Below are positions 24,422-34,109 of a DNA stretch of 64,000 bases, piece after piece. The number at the start of each line of letters is the position of its first letter. Positions within the stretch are counted from its first letter, which is position 1. Below the pieces are notes generated by a model that had not been told where the DNA came from, made no database searches, and saw nothing but the letters and a program-made list of their open reading frames with translations. The DNA is taken from assembly GCF_002148795.1 (NCBI RefSeq), contig NZ_MPOB01000001.1, forward strand, positions 1 to 64,000, read 5' to 3'. This DNA comes from Oceanibaculum nanhaiense (lineage in GTDB: Bacteria > Pseudomonadota > Alphaproteobacteria > Oceanibaculales > Oceanibaculaceae). The translations under genes were made by a program, and so were the position numbers.

Positions 24422-27037
24422 TCAGAAACGACGCAGCAGCCGGTCGATATAGTCCAGCTCATAATCGGGCCGGCTGGTGTCGCCGGAACGGCGGCGCAAC
24501 TCGTCGAAAATCTCGCGGGCGCGCTTCAGGTCGGACTGTTCAGGCACCTCGACATCGCCGGTCGCGAACTGGCCATCATTATTGTAGGGCCGGCCGAACG
24601 GATCGCGCTCGCCCTGGCGGCGGCCCTGCTGCCCCGGCCGGTCCTGCCCCTGCTGGCCCGGCTGCTGGCCGGCCATCATCTGCTGGGCCATCTGTTCGGC
24701 CATCTGCTGCGCGCCGGAGCGCAGCTGGTCCAGCGCCTCGGTCTCAGCCGGGATCGCCTCGCCCGGCTGGTTGCCGCGCAACGCATCGCTGGAATCGCGC
24801 ATGGCGCGCTCCGCCTGGCCCAGCTGGCGCGGAATCTCGCCGACCTCACCCATGCGCCGCATCAGGTCGCCCAGCGCCCGGCGCAAGGCTTCCTGCAGGG
24901 CGGCACCGCGTTCCGGAGTCATGCGGGAACGCCCCTCGGCCTGGCCGCTGCGGCCCTCCTGCCCCATCTGCCGGTTCTGCTGACCCTGCTCCGGCCCCTG
25001 CTGGCCCTGCAATCCCGGCTGCTGGCCGCGCTGCGAGGGCTGGTCGGCATCGCCCTGCATCTGCTGCTGCATCTGGAAGGTTTCATCCAGCAATTGCTGC
25101 TGCCGGCGCGTCAGATCCTGCAATTCCTGCAACGATTGCATCTGCTGCTGCATCTGCTGGCTGTTCTGTTGCTGCTGCATCATGCCGAAGCGCAGATTCT
25201 CCATCATCTGCTGCATCTGGGAGAGCATCTGCTGCGCCTTGTCGCGCGCGCCGGAGCGCATCATCTCGCGCATCTGGTCCATCATGCGCTGCAGATCCTG
25301 CCGGTCGATCTGCTGCATCTGCGACGGGTCGAACTGTTCCGGCTGCATGCCCTGTTCAGCCATCTGCTGCATCTGCTCCATCATCGCTTCCATGAAGCGG
25401 TCCATGGCACGTTCCAGCTCGTCCATCAGCCGTTCGAGCTCTTCTTCCGGCGCGTTGCGGGCGAGCGCCTCCTGCAGCCGGCGCTGAATATCGCGCAAAT
25501 CGCGCTCGGCCAGCGACACACCGCCATCCTCCAGCCGGAGCGCGGTATCCCACAGCAGATCCTGCACGGCAGCGATCTCGCCGCCCTCCTCATAGAGGCG
25601 CGTGACCGAGGATTTCAGCGCCAGGAACACCACCGTATCCTCGTTATAGGCCTGCGGCTGCGCGGCGATGCCGGTCAGCTGCTCGGCAATGTCCTCGCGC
25701 GCCTCGGGCTCCAGCGTCAGGCGCTTGCGCTGTTCGATGATGGCGCGGGCGACCGGATGGGTGAACTGCCGTTCCGGCAGCACCAGCAGGAACGGTCCGC
25801 TGCGTCCTTCCTGGCCGATGGCATCCTGCGCCGTCAGCTCGATCTGGACCGGCGTGCCAGCCCAGGGATGCGGCGTCAGATCATGGTAGGAGGCGGCGCG
25901 CGCCTGCTTCGGCGCCAGCGCCGGCAGCAGCAGCGACAAGTCGATACTCTCCTCGCCGATAGTCGCGGCCCCCGGCTCGGTCGAGGCGGCGCGACGGATA
26001 GTCGCCGTCACCGCTTCCAGCCCGTAATCGTCGCTGGCCTGATACTCCAGCTTCAGCGCATCGCGCTCGCCGGCCGCCGGATCGCTGGCGAAATCGATCC
26101 GCGGCGCGCCATCGGGCAGCACCTCGATGCGCCATTCCTGCAGGGTCGCGCCATCCTGCGCGATGCCGAGACGGGTGCCGCCGGTCAGCTCGGTCTCCAG
26201 ACGGTGATTGCTGGCATCGATGCTGTCAAACGCGGTCTCCGCCGCGTCGAGACGCAGCACCGGCTGGCCTGTACCGCCATGCACCTGCACCAGCAGCTTG
26301 CTGCCGGTGGGGATGGAGAGCGGCGCCTGATCGGCTGGCTGGGCGGCTGGAACGGCAGCATCGGCTGCCTTGCGCAGATAAAGCGGCGGCAGGCCGGTAT
26401 AGGCCGGCGGGTTGATCCAGGCATCGACCGTCGGCGGGCCGGCCGGAACCGCACCGGCGAAGCTGGGCGTCACCGCGCGCAACAGCCTGTCATCGGCATC
26501 GCGCCAGCCGGCGGCGACGGCGACCACCAGCAGCAGGCCGAGTGCCGCGCGCAGCCCCCAGACATCGCGCCGGGCGAGGCCGGGCGAGGGCAGACCAACG
26601 CGCAGGGTGCGCACCAGCCGGGCCAGCCGCGACTGATGCGCCTGCCACAGCGCCTGCGCCATCGGGTCCTTCGGGTTGGAGCCCAGCGTGTCCTGCAGGC
26701 CGGACAGCGGACGGTGGCCGAGGCCGCTGGCGGTTTCCAGCCGGCGCAGCGCGGCGCGGGCCTCGGGCAGGCGCAACCGGCGCAGATTGCGCACGGTCAG
26801 GAACAGGAAAACACCAAGGAACAGCACCAGCGCCGCCAGATGCAGCGCGAAGCCGAGAGAGGGCAGGATATCGAGCAATGCCAAGCTGAGGAACAGGCCG
26901 GCAACGCCGACACTGGGCCACAGCGCGGGCCAGGCCGCCTCCCAGAACAGGGCAAGCCAGGCCAGGCGCGGCTTCAATACACCGGCAAAAGCCGGGACAG
27001 CCGGCCGCGTATCCTGTTCCAGAGGGCTCTGATCCAT
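24422..27037 (-). CDS. TIGR02302 family membrane protein (DUF4175), Gln/Met-rich C-terminal half
   Basis: 871 residues. The N-terminal region has hydrophobic segments at about 30-95 and 165-180. A central region resembling an Ig-like extracytoplasmic part follows (AVTPSFAGAVPAG, AWINPPAYTGLPPLYLRK), and the C-terminal half consists of long Gln/Met/Arg-rich helices, for example repeated MQQM-type segments at about 560-690. This is the alphaproteobacterial TIGR02302/DUF4175 family, without a firm function. It follows lysA by 75 bases at the end of argH-lipoprotein-lysA. The long frame on the opposite strand is a composition artefact. Confidence 0.9.
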   Translation of the reverse strand: MDQSPLEQDTRPAVPAFAGVLKPRLAWLALFWEAAWPALWPSVGVAGLFLSLALLDILPSLGFALHLAALVLFLGVFLFLTVRNLRRLRLPEARAALRRLETASGLGHRPLSGLQDTLGSNPKDPMAQALWQAHQSRLARLVRTLRVGLPSPGLARRDVWGLRAALGLLLVVAVAAGWRDADDRLLRAVTPSFAGAVPAGPPTVDAWINPPAYTGLPPLYLRKAADAAVPAAQPADQAPLSIPTGSKLLVQVHGGTGQPVLRLDAAETAFDSIDASNHRLETELTGGTRLGIAQDGATLQEWRIEVLPDGAPRIDFASDPAAGERDALKLEYQASDDYGLEAVTATIRRAASTEPGAATIGEESIDLSLLLPALAPKQARAASYHDLTPHPWAGTPVQIELTAQDAIGQEGRSGPFLLVLPERQFTHPVARAIIEQRKRLTLEPEAREDIAEQLTGIAAQPQAYNEDTVVFLALKSSVTRLYEEGGEIAAVQDLLWDTALRLEDGGVSLAERDLRDIQRRLQEALARNAPEEELERLMDELERAMDRFMEAMMEQMQQMAEQGMQPEQFDPSQMQQIDRQDLQRMMDQMREMMRSGARDKAQQMLSQMQQMMENLRFGMMQQQQNSQQMQQQMQSLQELQDLTRRQQQLLDETFQMQQQMQGDADQPSQRGQQPGLQGQQGPEQGQQNRQMGQEGRSGQAEGRSRMTPERGAALQEALRRALGDLMRRMGEVGEIPRQLGQAERAMRDSSDALRGNQPGEAIPAETEALDQLRSGAQQMAEQMAQQMMAGQQPGQQGQDRPGQQGRRQGERDPFGRPYNNDGQFATGDVEVPEQSDLKRAREIFDELRRRSGDTSRPDYELDYIDRLLRRF

Positions 27038-27112
27038 GTCCGCTCCTTCTTACCCCATACAATCGAGATGGGGCGCTGCGCCGGATCGGAAAGACCCCCT
27101 TCCGAAACCGGG

Positions 27113-28411
27113 CTAATCTTCTCCGGCTGCCGCGCGCATGGCCGGCTGCGCCGGCGAGAGCCAGTCTGGCAGGCGGTCCTGGCCGATCAGCGCGTCATAG
27201 CTGGGCCGGGGCCGCACCACCGCGAACTCCCCGCCGCGCACCAGCACCTCGGGCGCCAGCAGGCGGGTATTGTAGCTTGATCCCATCACCGCGCCATAGG
27301 CACCGGCGGACTTCACCGCCAGCAGATCGTCCGGCTTCAGCTCCGGCAGCACGCGATCCTTGGCCAGATAATCGCCGCTTTCGCAGATCGGTCCGACGAT
27401 ATCGGCGGGATGCGGCGATTCTGGGGCACCGGCGCGCTCCATCACGATATCATGATGGGCCTCGTAGAGGGTCGGCCGGATCAGATCGTTCATCGCCGCA
27501 TCGACGATGACGAAACGCCGGGCCGTGCCCTGCTTCACATAGATCACGCGGGTCAGCAGCACGCCGGCATTGCCGACCAGCAGGCGGCCCGGCTCGCAGA
27601 TCATCTCGGCGCCCAGCGGCGCGATCTCTTCGCGCACGATGGCCGCATAGCCCGCCAGATCGACAATATGGTCGCCGCGATAATCGATACCGATGCCGCC
27701 GCCCAGATCGACGCGGCGAATGTCATGCCCCTCGGCGCGCAACGCCTTCACCAGATCGGCCATGCGGCGGTAGGCAGCGCGGTAGGGCGCCAGATCGGTC
27801 AGCTGCGAGCCGATATGCATGGCCACGCCCACCGGATCGATATGCGGCAGCGCCGCAGCGCGGGCATAGACCGATTTCGCCTGCTCGATCTCGATGCCGA
27901 ACTTGTTTTCCTTGGTGCCGGTGGTGATCTTGGCATGGGTCTTGGCATCGACGTCCGGATTGACCCGGATCGCGACCGGCGCCATCAGCCCCAGCTGGCC
28001 GGCGACATCGTTCAGCAGCTCCAGCTCCGGCCCGGATTCCAGGTTGAACTGGTGAATCCCGGCCTTCAGCGCGAACGCCATCTCGTCCGCCATCTTGCCG
28101 ACCCCGGCGAAGACGATCTTCGAAGGATGAACGCCAGCCGCCAGTGCCCGCCGCAGCTCGCCCTCCGACACCACATCGGCACCGGCGCCGCGCGCTGCCA
28201 GCGTGGCGATCACGGCCTGATTCGAATTGGCCTTCAGCGCATAGCAGATGCCGATCTTCATGTCGGCCAGCGCGGATGCCAGCGCATCGTACTGCGCCTC
28301 GATGGCGGAAGCCGAATAGACAAAGACCGGCGTGCCGACCTCGGCCGCGATGCGCGCCAGCGGCACGCCCTCGGCATGCAGACGTCCATCGCGATAGGTG
28401 AATGCGTCCAT
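27113..28411 (-). CDS. lysA: Diaminopimelate decarboxylase
   Basis: 432-residue PLP enzyme that converts meso-diaminopimelate to L-lysine. The PLP lysine lies in ICYALKANSN (about residues 53-62). The glycine-rich phosphate loop is RRVDLGGGIGIDY, and the C-terminal cysteine motif is VGPICESGDYLAKDR. Length and order of motifs are standard. The gene begins 20 bases after the small lipoprotein stop, in the argH operon. Confidence 0.97.
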   Translation of the reverse strand: MDAFTYRDGRLHAEGVPLARIAAEVGTPVFVYSASAIEAQYDALASALADMKIGICYALKANSNQAVIATLAARGAGADVVSEGELRRALAAGVHPSKIVFAGVGKMADEMAFALKAGIHQFNLESGPELELLNDVAGQLGLMAPVAIRVNPDVDAKTHAKITTGTKENKFGIEIEQAKSVYARAAALPHIDPVGVAMHIGSQLTDLAPYRAAYRRMADLVKALRAEGHDIRRVDLGGGIGIDYRGDHIVDLAGYAAIVREEIAPLGAEMICEPGRLLVGNAGVLLTRVIYVKQGTARRFVIVDAAMNDLIRPTLYEAHHDIVMERAGAPESPHPADIVGPICESGDYLAKDRVLPELKPDDLLAVKSAGAYGAVMGSSYNTRLLAPEVLVRGGEFAVVRPRPSYDALIGQDRLPDWLSPAQPAMRAAAGED

Positions 28412-28431
28412 GATCCTGATTCCCGAACCGG

Positions 28432-28584
28432 TCAGCGCGCCGGGTAGGTGCGCGGGTACTTGTTTTCCTTCTGGCCCTCGCCGGAGGGCGGCGGCTCCAG
28501 CCCGCCCTTCTTGCCGCAGGCCGACAGCCCGCCGGCCAGCAGCAGCGTAGCCAGCAAAGTCACGATCAGGGTGCGCGCGGTCAT
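28432..28584 (-). CDS. Small LptM-like lipoprotein (50 aa)
   Basis: A 50-residue frame: a basic N-terminus (MTAR), a hydrophobic stretch ([15 protein letters not shown]), a lipobox ending in C22 (GLSAC), then [10 protein letters not shown] and a short polar tail. C-GKKG-PxxPP after the lipid cysteine is the pattern of the small lipoprotein next to lysA in many proteobacteria, whose E. coli member (YifL/LptM) helps LptD mature. Its ATG overlaps the argH stop (ATGA), and lysA begins 20 bases later. It is easily missed because it is so short. Confidence 0.88.
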   Translation of the reverse strand: MTARTLIVTLLATLLLAGGLSACGKKGGLEPPPSGEGQKENKYPRTYPAR

Positions 28585-30008
28585 CGCAGCCGCTCCTTCC
28601 ATGCCTTCACCTGTTCCAGCACGCGCGCCGGGGCGGTGCCGCCATAGCTGACCCGGCTTCGCACCGAATTGTCGATGCCCAGCACCTCGAACACGTCCCG
28701 GGTGATGCGCGGCTCGACGGAATGCATCTGCTCCAGGCTCAGTTCCGAGAGATCGACGCCGTTATCCTCGGCCAGCTTCACCATATGGCCGGTAATATGG
28801 TGCGCCTCGCGGAACGGCACATTCAGGGTCCGCACCAGCCAGTCGGCAAGGTCGGTCGCGGTGGCGAAGCCGGGCAGCGTCGCCTCGCGCATCGACTGCC
28901 GGTTGGCCGTCAGGTCGCGCACCATGCCGGTCATGGCGGAGATGCAGAGGTCCAGCGTGTCGCGGACCATGAAGACCGGCTCCTTGTCTTCCTGCATGTC
29001 CTTGCCATAGGTCATCGGCAGGCCCTTCATGACGATCAGCAGCGTGTTCAGCGCGCCGACCACCCGGCCGGCCTTGCCGCGCACCAGCTCCGCCGCGTCG
29101 GGGTTGCGCTTCTGCGGCATGATCGAGGAGCCGGTGGAAAAAGCGTCGCTCAACCGCACGAAGCGGAACTGCGCGCTGCACCAGATCACGATCTCCTCGG
29201 CCAGCCGCGACAGATGCGTCGCCAGGATCGAGGCGGCGGCCAGATACTCCAGCGCGAAGTCGCGATCCGCCACGGCATCCAGCGAATTCGCCATCGGCCG
29301 GTCGAAGCCCAGATCCTTCGCCGTCATCTCCCGGTCGATCGGGAAGGAGGTGCCGGCCAGCGCCGCGGCGCCCAGCGGCGATTCATTCATCCGCCGGCGC
29401 GCATCCTGGAAGCGGCCCCGGTCGCGCGCGATCATCTCGACATAGGCCATCAGATGATGGCCGAAGGTGACCGGCTGCGCGGTCTGCAAATGCGTGAAGC
29501 CCGGCATCACCGCATCGGCATACTCCTCGGCGCGGGCGACCAGCGCGGATTGCAGGTCGGCCAGCTGCACATCGGCGCGGTCGGCGGCGTCGCGCACCCA
29601 CAGCCGCACATCCAGCGCCACCTGGTCATTCCGCGAGCGCGCGGTGTGCAGGCGGCCGGCCGGCGCGCCGATGATTTCCGTCAGCCGCGCCTCGACATTC
29701 ATGTGAATGTCTTCCAGCGAGCGCTTGAAGGTGAATTGACCGGCATCCATCTCGGCCAATATCTGGTCAAGGCCGGCCAGAATCTTGCCACCATCCTCTG
29801 CGGTAATGACGCCGGTGGCGACCAGCATGCGGCAATGCGCCCGGGAGCCTTCGATGTCCTGGGCGTACATGCGCTTGTCGAAATCGATGGAGGCGTTGAT
29901 CTTCTCCATGATATCGGCAGGGCCGGTGGTGTAGCGTCCACCCCACATGCTGTTGCCGGCATCGGCGCCAGAGTTCTTGGTTTCGGCGTTCTTGGTTTCA
30001 GCGGTCAT
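28581..30008 (-). CDS. argH: Argininosuccinate lyase
   Basis: 475 residues. It cleaves argininosuccinate to arginine and fumarate in the last step of arginine synthesis. The superfamily signature [12 protein letters not shown] is present, as are the [13 protein letters not shown] and [16 protein letters not shown] active-site segments. The start at 30008 (MTAETKN) is chosen because the next upstream ATG gives an unrelated extension. It has a slightly repetitive N-terminus (AETKN twice). It is first gene of an operon with the small lipoprotein and lysA. Confidence 0.96.
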   Translation of the reverse strand: MTAETKNAETKNSGADAGNSMWGGRYTTGPADIMEKINASIDFDKRMYAQDIEGSRAHCRMLVATGVITAEDGGKILAGLDQILAEMDAGQFTFKRSLEDIHMNVEARLTEIIGAPAGRLHTARSRNDQVALDVRLWVRDAADRADVQLADLQSALVARAEEYADAVMPGFTHLQTAQPVTFGHHLMAYVEMIARDRGRFQDARRRMNESPLGAAALAGTSFPIDREMTAKDLGFDRPMANSLDAVADRDFALEYLAAASILATHLSRLAEEIVIWCSAQFRFVRLSDAFSTGSSIMPQKRNPDAAELVRGKAGRVVGALNTLLIVMKGLPMTYGKDMQEDKEPVFMVRDTLDLCISAMTGMVRDLTANRQSMREATLPGFATATDLADWLVRTLNVPFREAHHITGHMVKLAEDNGVDLSELSLEQMHSVEPRITRDVFEVLGIDNSVRSRVSYGGTAPARVLEQVKAWKERLR

Positions 30009-30047
30009 CTTGGCTCGCAACTCGGACAGGCTACCGGGATTGATGGA

Positions 30048-30638
30048 ATGTTCAGCGTAACGACAAAGCACACGGCCTTCGCAGCCGCACTGTTCTGCCT
30101 CGGCCTTCTCGCCGGCCCTGCGCAGGCGCAGCCGCCGCTAGGGCCGGAAATGGCGGACTTTACCCCCATCCAGCCGCCGCGACCAGCGCCGGAAACGGGC
30201 TTCACGGACGAATCCGGAAAAAGCCTGACGCTTGCCGATCTGCGCGGCAAGGTGCTGTTGGTGAATCTCTGGGCCACCTGGTGCGCGCCCTGCGTCGAGG
30301 AAATGCCGGCGCTGGACGCGCTGCAGGCGAAGCTCGGCGGCCGGGATTTCCAGGTGCTGGCGGTTTCCACCGACCGCGGCGGGGCGAAGCAGGTGCGGCC
30401 GTTCTACGAGAAGCACGGGCTGAAGCGTCTGGCCATCTATCTCGACCCCAAGACCGCGCTAACCCGCGCGCTGGGCGCCAAGGGCCTGCCGACCAGCATC
30501 CTGATCGACCGCGAAGGGAAGATGGTCGGGCAGCTGGTGGGCGCGGCGGCCTGGGATTCGCCGGACGCCGTCGCCCTCATCCGGTACTATATGGAGAAGC
30601 CGGTTCCCACCAGCCTGCAGCGCGCGGCGGCGGACTGA
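30048..30638 (+). CDS. TlpA-like periplasmic thiol-disulfide oxidoreductase
   Basis: 196 residues. A signal peptide ends near AGPAQAQ (about residue 28). The thioredoxin fold then carries the redox motif [13 protein letters not shown] (about 78-90) and the cis-proline segment [13 protein letters not shown]. It belongs to the TlpA/ResA group that reduces disulfides in the periplasm, for instance for cytochrome c maturation or copper insertion. It is divergent from argH across 39 bases, so the two promoters overlap. Partner proteins are not in the window. Confidence 0.92.
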   Translation: MFSVTTKHTAFAAALFCLGLLAGPAQAQPPLGPEMADFTPIQPPRPAPETGFTDESGKSLTLADLRGKVLLVNLWATWCAPCVEEMPALDALQAKLGGRDFQVLAVSTDRGGAKQVRPFYEKHGLKRLAIYLDPKTALTRALGAKGLPTSILIDREGKMVGQLVGAAAWDSPDAVALIRYYMEKPVPTSLQRAAAD

Positions 30639-30650
30639 TCAGAGGACTGA

Positions 30651-31520
30651 TCAGCGGGTCGGGACCGGCTTGTCGCCGCTATAGTCGTAGAAGCCGCGGT
30701 TGGTCTTGCGGCCAAGCCAGCCGGCCTCGACATATTTCACCAGCAGCGGGCAGGGCCGGTACTTGCTGTCGGCCAGCCCGTCATACAGCACATGCATGAC
30801 CGCGAGGCAGGTATCCAGCCCGATGAAGTCGGCCAGTTCCAGCGGCCCCATCGGGTGGTTGGCGCCCAGCTTCAGCGCGGTATCGATGGCCTCGACCGAG
30901 CCAACACCCTCATAGAGCGTATAGACCGCCTCGTTGATCATCGGCAGCAGGATGCGGTTCACGATGAAGGCTGGGAAATCCTCCGACACGGCGACCGTCT
31001 TGTCGAGGTCGAGCGCCAGCTTGCGCACGATCTCGAAGGTCTGCTCGCCGGTCGCGATGCCGCGGATCAGCTCGACCAGCTGCATCACCGGCACCGGGTT
31101 CATGAAATGCATGCCGATGAATTTTTCCGGCCGGTCGGTGGTGGCGGCCAGCCGGGTGATCGAGATCGAGGAGGTGTTGGAGGCGATGATCGCGTCAGCC
31201 TTCAGCGCCGGCACCAGCGTCTTGAAGATCGAGCGCTTGATCTCCTCATTCTCGGTCGCCGCCTCGATGACGATGTCGCAATCGCCGAAGATCGTATAAT
31301 CGGTGCCGGTCGCGATCCGCTTCATCGCGGCCTCGGCAGTGGCGGCGTCGATCTTGTCGCGCGCCACCATGCGCTTCAGATTCTGGTCGATCTTCTCGAC
31401 CGCCGCATCGAGCCTCGTCTGTTCGAGGTCGGACAGCTTCACGTCATAGCCAGCCGTGGCACAGATCTGGGCGATACCGCTGCCCATCTGCCCGGCGCCG
31501 ATGATGCCGATGATCTTCAT
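30651..31520 (-). CDS. hbd: 3-hydroxybutyryl-CoA dehydrogenase
   Basis: 289-residue NAD(P)-dependent enzyme that interconverts 3-hydroxybutyryl-CoA and acetoacetyl-CoA. The Rossmann loop IGIIGAGQMGSGIAQ starts the protein; IASNTSSISIT, GMHFMNPVPVMQLVELI and the C-terminal FIGLDTCLAVMHVLYDGL are signatures of the short (single-function) family. It lies 130 bases after etfA on the same strand, with a stem-loop between. It probably serves butyrate/PHB metabolism or the entry to the ethylmalonyl-CoA pathway. Confidence 0.95.
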   Translation of the reverse strand: MKIIGIIGAGQMGSGIAQICATAGYDVKLSDLEQTRLDAAVEKIDQNLKRMVARDKIDAATAEAAMKRIATGTDYTIFGDCDIVIEAATENEEIKRSIFKTLVPALKADAIIASNTSSISITRLAATTDRPEKFIGMHFMNPVPVMQLVELIRGIATGEQTFEIVRKLALDLDKTVAVSEDFPAFIVNRILLPMINEAVYTLYEGVGSVEAIDTALKLGANHPMGPLELADFIGLDTCLAVMHVLYDGLADSKYRPCPLLVKYVEAGWLGRKTNRGFYDYSGDKPVPTR

Positions 31521-31587
31521 GTCACCCACCCTTGCGCCTGTGTTTCCCGGCATCGCGCAACAGCGCGACCCGGCCACCCCTCACCAA

Positions 31588-31602
31588 CCCCGTTTAACGG
31601 GG
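31588..31602. repeat. GC-rich stem-loop between etfA and hbd
   Basis: CCCCGTT (31588-31594) and AACGGGG (31596-31602) are perfect inverted arms. There is no T tract on either side, so this is not a standard intrinsic terminator. It may modulate or stabilise the message between etfA and hbd. Confidence 0.5.
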
Positions 31603-31650
31603 CGGGCGCGCCGCATCAGAATGCCCCCCGGGGCGGCGCACCTTTGTTTC

Positions 31651-32589
31651 TTATTTGCCGAGTTCGGCTTCCAGTTCCGGCACGATCTTGAACAGATCGC
31701 CCACCAGGCCGTAATCGGCGACCTGGAAGATCGGCGCCTCCTCGTCCTTGTTGATGGCGACGATCACCTTCGAATCCTTCATGCCCGCCAGATGCTGGAT
31801 GGCGCCCGAGATGCCGACGGCGATGTAGAGTTCCGGCGCCACGATCTTGCCGGTCTGGCCGACCTGGTAGTCGTTCGGCACGAAGCCGGCATCGACCGCC
31901 GCACGGCTGGCGCCGACGGCAGCACCCAGCTTGTCGGCGATCTTGTCGAGCATATGGAAATTATCGCCCGACTGCATGCCACGGCCGCCCGAGACGATAA
32001 CCCGGGCGCTGGTCAGCTCCGGGCGTTCCGATTTGGACAATTCCTGGCCGACGAAGCTGGACGTGCCGGCATCGCCGGTCGAGTCCACGCTCTCGACGCT
32101 GGCCGAACCACCCTCGGCGGCGACCGGATCGAAGCCGGTGGCGCGCACGGTGATGATCTTCAGCGCGTCGCTGGACTTCACCGTGGCCAGCGCATTGCCG
32201 GCATAGATCGGGCGGATGAAGGTATCGGCACCCTCGACATCGACGATTTCGGAAATCTGCTGCACGTCCAGCAAGGCCGCGACGCGCGGCATGACATTCT
32301 TGCCCGAGGTGGTGGCCGGGGCCAGCACATGGCTGTAGCCGCTGGCCAGCTTCACCACCAGCGGCGCCAGGTTCTCGGCCAGCGCATGGGCGTATTCCGC
32401 GCTGTCGGCGACCAGCACCTTGGCGACACCGGCAATCTTGGAGGCGGCCTGCGCGGCGGCATCGCAACCGGTGCCGGCGACCAGCACGTGAATGTCCCCG
32501 CCGCCGATCTGCTGGGCAGCGGCCACGGTGTTCAGCGTCGCCGGCTTCAGCGACGCATTGTCGTGTTCTGCAACGACAAGAATGCTCAT
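31651..32589 (-). CDS. etfA: Electron transfer flavoprotein alpha subunit
   Basis: 312-residue FAD-binding subunit of ETF. The C-terminal FAD motif region is clear (SGRG-type [16 protein letters not shown], then [16 protein letters not shown] and [24 protein letters not shown]). ETF takes electrons from acyl-CoA-type dehydrogenases and passes them to ETF:quinone oxidoreductase. It lies 25 bases after etfB. A ribosome site GAGGAA precedes the ATG. Confidence 0.97.
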   Translation of the reverse strand: MSILVVAEHDNASLKPATLNTVAAAQQIGGGDIHVLVAGTGCDAAAQAASKIAGVAKVLVADSAEYAHALAENLAPLVVKLASGYSHVLAPATTSGKNVMPRVAALLDVQQISEIVDVEGADTFIRPIYAGNALATVKSSDALKIITVRATGFDPVAAEGGSASVESVDSTGDAGTSSFVGQELSKSERPELTSARVIVSGGRGMQSGDNFHMLDKIADKLGAAVGASRAAVDAGFVPNDYQVGQTGKIVAPELYIAVGISGAIQHLAGMKDSKVIVAINKDEEAPIFQVADYGLVGDLFKIVPELEAELGK

Positions 32590-32614
32590 TTTCTGTTCCT
32601 CGCGTCCTGCTGCC

Positions 32615-33364
32615 TTAGATGACCTTGGCTTCGTTGCGGAGCTTGTCTACCAGCTCGGCAACGCTGCCCACCTTCACGCCGGCCGAACGCTTCGGTGGCT
32701 CGGTGACCTTCAGCGTGGTCAGCCGGGGCGCGGTATCGACGCCGAGATCGGCCGGGCTCATCTGGTCGATCGGCTTCTTCTTCGCCTTCATGATGTTCGG
32801 CAGCGAGGCATATCGCGGCTCGTTCAGGCGCAGGTCGGTGGTGACGATGGCCGGCAGCTTCAGTGCCACGGTCTCCAGACCACCATCGATCTCACGCGTC
32901 ACCTGCACCTTGTCGCCTTCCGGCGCCACCTTGGAAGCGAAGGTGCCCTGCGGCCAGCCCAGCAATGCCGCCAGCATCTGGCCGGTCTGGTTGCAATCAT
33001 CGTCGATCGCCTGCTTGCCGAGGATGACCAGCTGCGGCTGCTCCTTCTCGATGATGGCCTTCAGCAGCTTGGCGACCGCCAGCGGCTGCAGCTCGTCGTC
33101 GGTCTGCACATGGATGCCACGGTCGGCCCCCATGGCGAGCGCGGTGCGGATCGTCTCCTGTGCCTGCTGGACTCCCAGCGAAACGGCGACGATCTCCTCG
33201 GCCTTGCCGGCCTCCTTCAGACGCACGGCCTCCTCGACGGCGATTTCGTCGAAGGGGTTCATGGACATCTTCACATTGGCCGTCTCAACGCCCGACCCAT
33301 CCGCCTTCACGCGGACCTTGACGTTGTAATCGACGACACGCTTAACGGCGACGAGAACCTTCAT
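32615..33364 (-). CDS. etfB: Electron transfer flavoprotein beta subunit
   Basis: 249 residues, the normal length. Family features are [16 protein letters not shown] at the start, [49 protein letters not shown] (AMP-binding region) and [15 protein letters not shown]. It heads etfB-etfA-hbd. A GAAGGAA ribosome site precedes the ATG, and a strong promoter candidate lies 45-75 bases upstream. Confidence 0.97.
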   Translation of the reverse strand: MKVLVAVKRVVDYNVKVRVKADGSGVETANVKMSMNPFDEIAVEEAVRLKEAGKAEEIVAVSLGVQQAQETIRTALAMGADRGIHVQTDDELQPLAVAKLLKAIIEKEQPQLVILGKQAIDDDCNQTGQMLAALLGWPQGTFASKVAPEGDKVQVTREIDGGLETVALKLPAIVTTDLRLNEPRYASLPNIMKAKKKPIDQMSPADLGVDTAPRLTTLKVTEPPKRSAGVKVGSVAELVDKLRNEAKVI

Positions 33365-33408
33365 GGTGGCGCGGTTCCTTCAGGAAAATTCCTCCGATAG
33401 AGACGCCT

Positions 33409-33437
33409 GTGTTAGGGGAGGCGGCTTTTTGTGTCAA
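33409..33437 (-). promoter_or_regulatory. Candidate sigma-70-type promoter of etfBA
   Basis: On the minus strand TTGACA (33437-33432) is a perfect -35, followed after exactly 17 bases by TAACAC (33414-33409) as -10. It lies directly upstream of etfB in the 141-base gap after the adenosyltransferase gene. This suggests that etfBA has its own promoter. Confidence 0.6.
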
Positions 33438-33505
33438 GCGACCCTAGCCGATTCTTTCGGCAACGCACAATAAACCATGGCACATGGCAACGATCTTGCC
33501 GGCCG

Positions 33506-34087
33506 TCATTCCGCGTCGCGCGTGCCGCCCGGAATCCACAGCACGTCGCCAGCACCCTTGTCGTTCAGGAAACGGCCCAGCACGAACAGGTGATCGGACA
33601 GCCGATTGATGTATTGCAGCGCAGCAGGGCTGACCTGTTCGCGCCGCGACAGCCGGGTAATGGCGCGTTCGGCGCGGCGGGCCAGCGTGCGCGCCAGATG
33701 CAGATGCGCCGAGGCCGGCACGCCTCCCGGCAGCACGAAGGAGGAGAGCGGCGCCAGGTCGGCGTTCATCGCGTCGATCTCGCGCTCCAGCCGCGTGACC
33801 TGGCCGGGCAGGATGCGCAGCGGCTCATAGCCGAGGTCTTTTCCCTCATCGGGCGTGCAGAGATCGGCGCCGAGATCGAACAGATCGTTCTGAATGCGCG
33901 CCAGCAGGGCGTCCGCCTCCGGCATATCGGCCGTGTGCAGGCGCACCAGGCCGATGGCGGCGTTCGCCTCGTCCACCGCGCCATAGGCGGCGACGCGCAG
34001 CGCGTGCTTGTCCACCCGCTTGCCGTTGCCCAGCGAGGTTTTGCCCTTGTCGCCGCCGCGCGTATAGATGCGGGTCAGCTTGACCAT
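33506..34087 (-). CDS. Cob(I)alamin adenosyltransferase, PduO type
   Basis: 193 residues. KLTRIYTRGGDKGKTSLGNG at the N-terminus is the ATP-binding signature of PduO-type ATP:co(I)rrinoid adenosyltransferases; FVLPGG..ASAHLHLARTLARRAER and YINRLSDHLFVLGR complete the family pattern. It makes adenosylcobalamin, the cofactor of ethylmalonyl-CoA and methylmalonyl-CoA mutases, which fits the neighbouring methylsuccinyl-CoA dehydrogenase. I start at 34087 (MVKLTR); an ATG three codons earlier is possible. A CCATG-GCA-CATGG hairpin (33475-33487) just after the stop may be a weak terminator. Confidence 0.95.
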   Translation of the reverse strand: MVKLTRIYTRGGDKGKTSLGNGKRVDKHALRVAAYGAVDEANAAIGLVRLHTADMPEADALLARIQNDLFDLGADLCTPDEGKDLGYEPLRILPGQVTRLEREIDAMNADLAPLSSFVLPGGVPASAHLHLARTLARRAERAITRLSRREQVSPAALQYINRLSDHLFVLGRFLNDKGAGDVLWIPGGTRDAE

Positions 34088-34109
34088 GGGAGGCACACCG
34101 TCCGGGGGC

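Noticed and set aside
24383-27280. A 965-codon open frame on the plus strand opposite the TIGR02302 gene
   Set aside because: It is antisense to a recognisable family protein, is dominated by His/Leu/Gln/Arg as expected from high-GC complement frames, and has no domain.
33505-33538. GTCATTCCG...CGGAATCCA resembling the dispersed palindromic unit
   Set aside because: It lies in the conserved C-terminal coding sequence of the adenosyltransferase (LWIPGGTR), so the resemblance is most likely coincidence.
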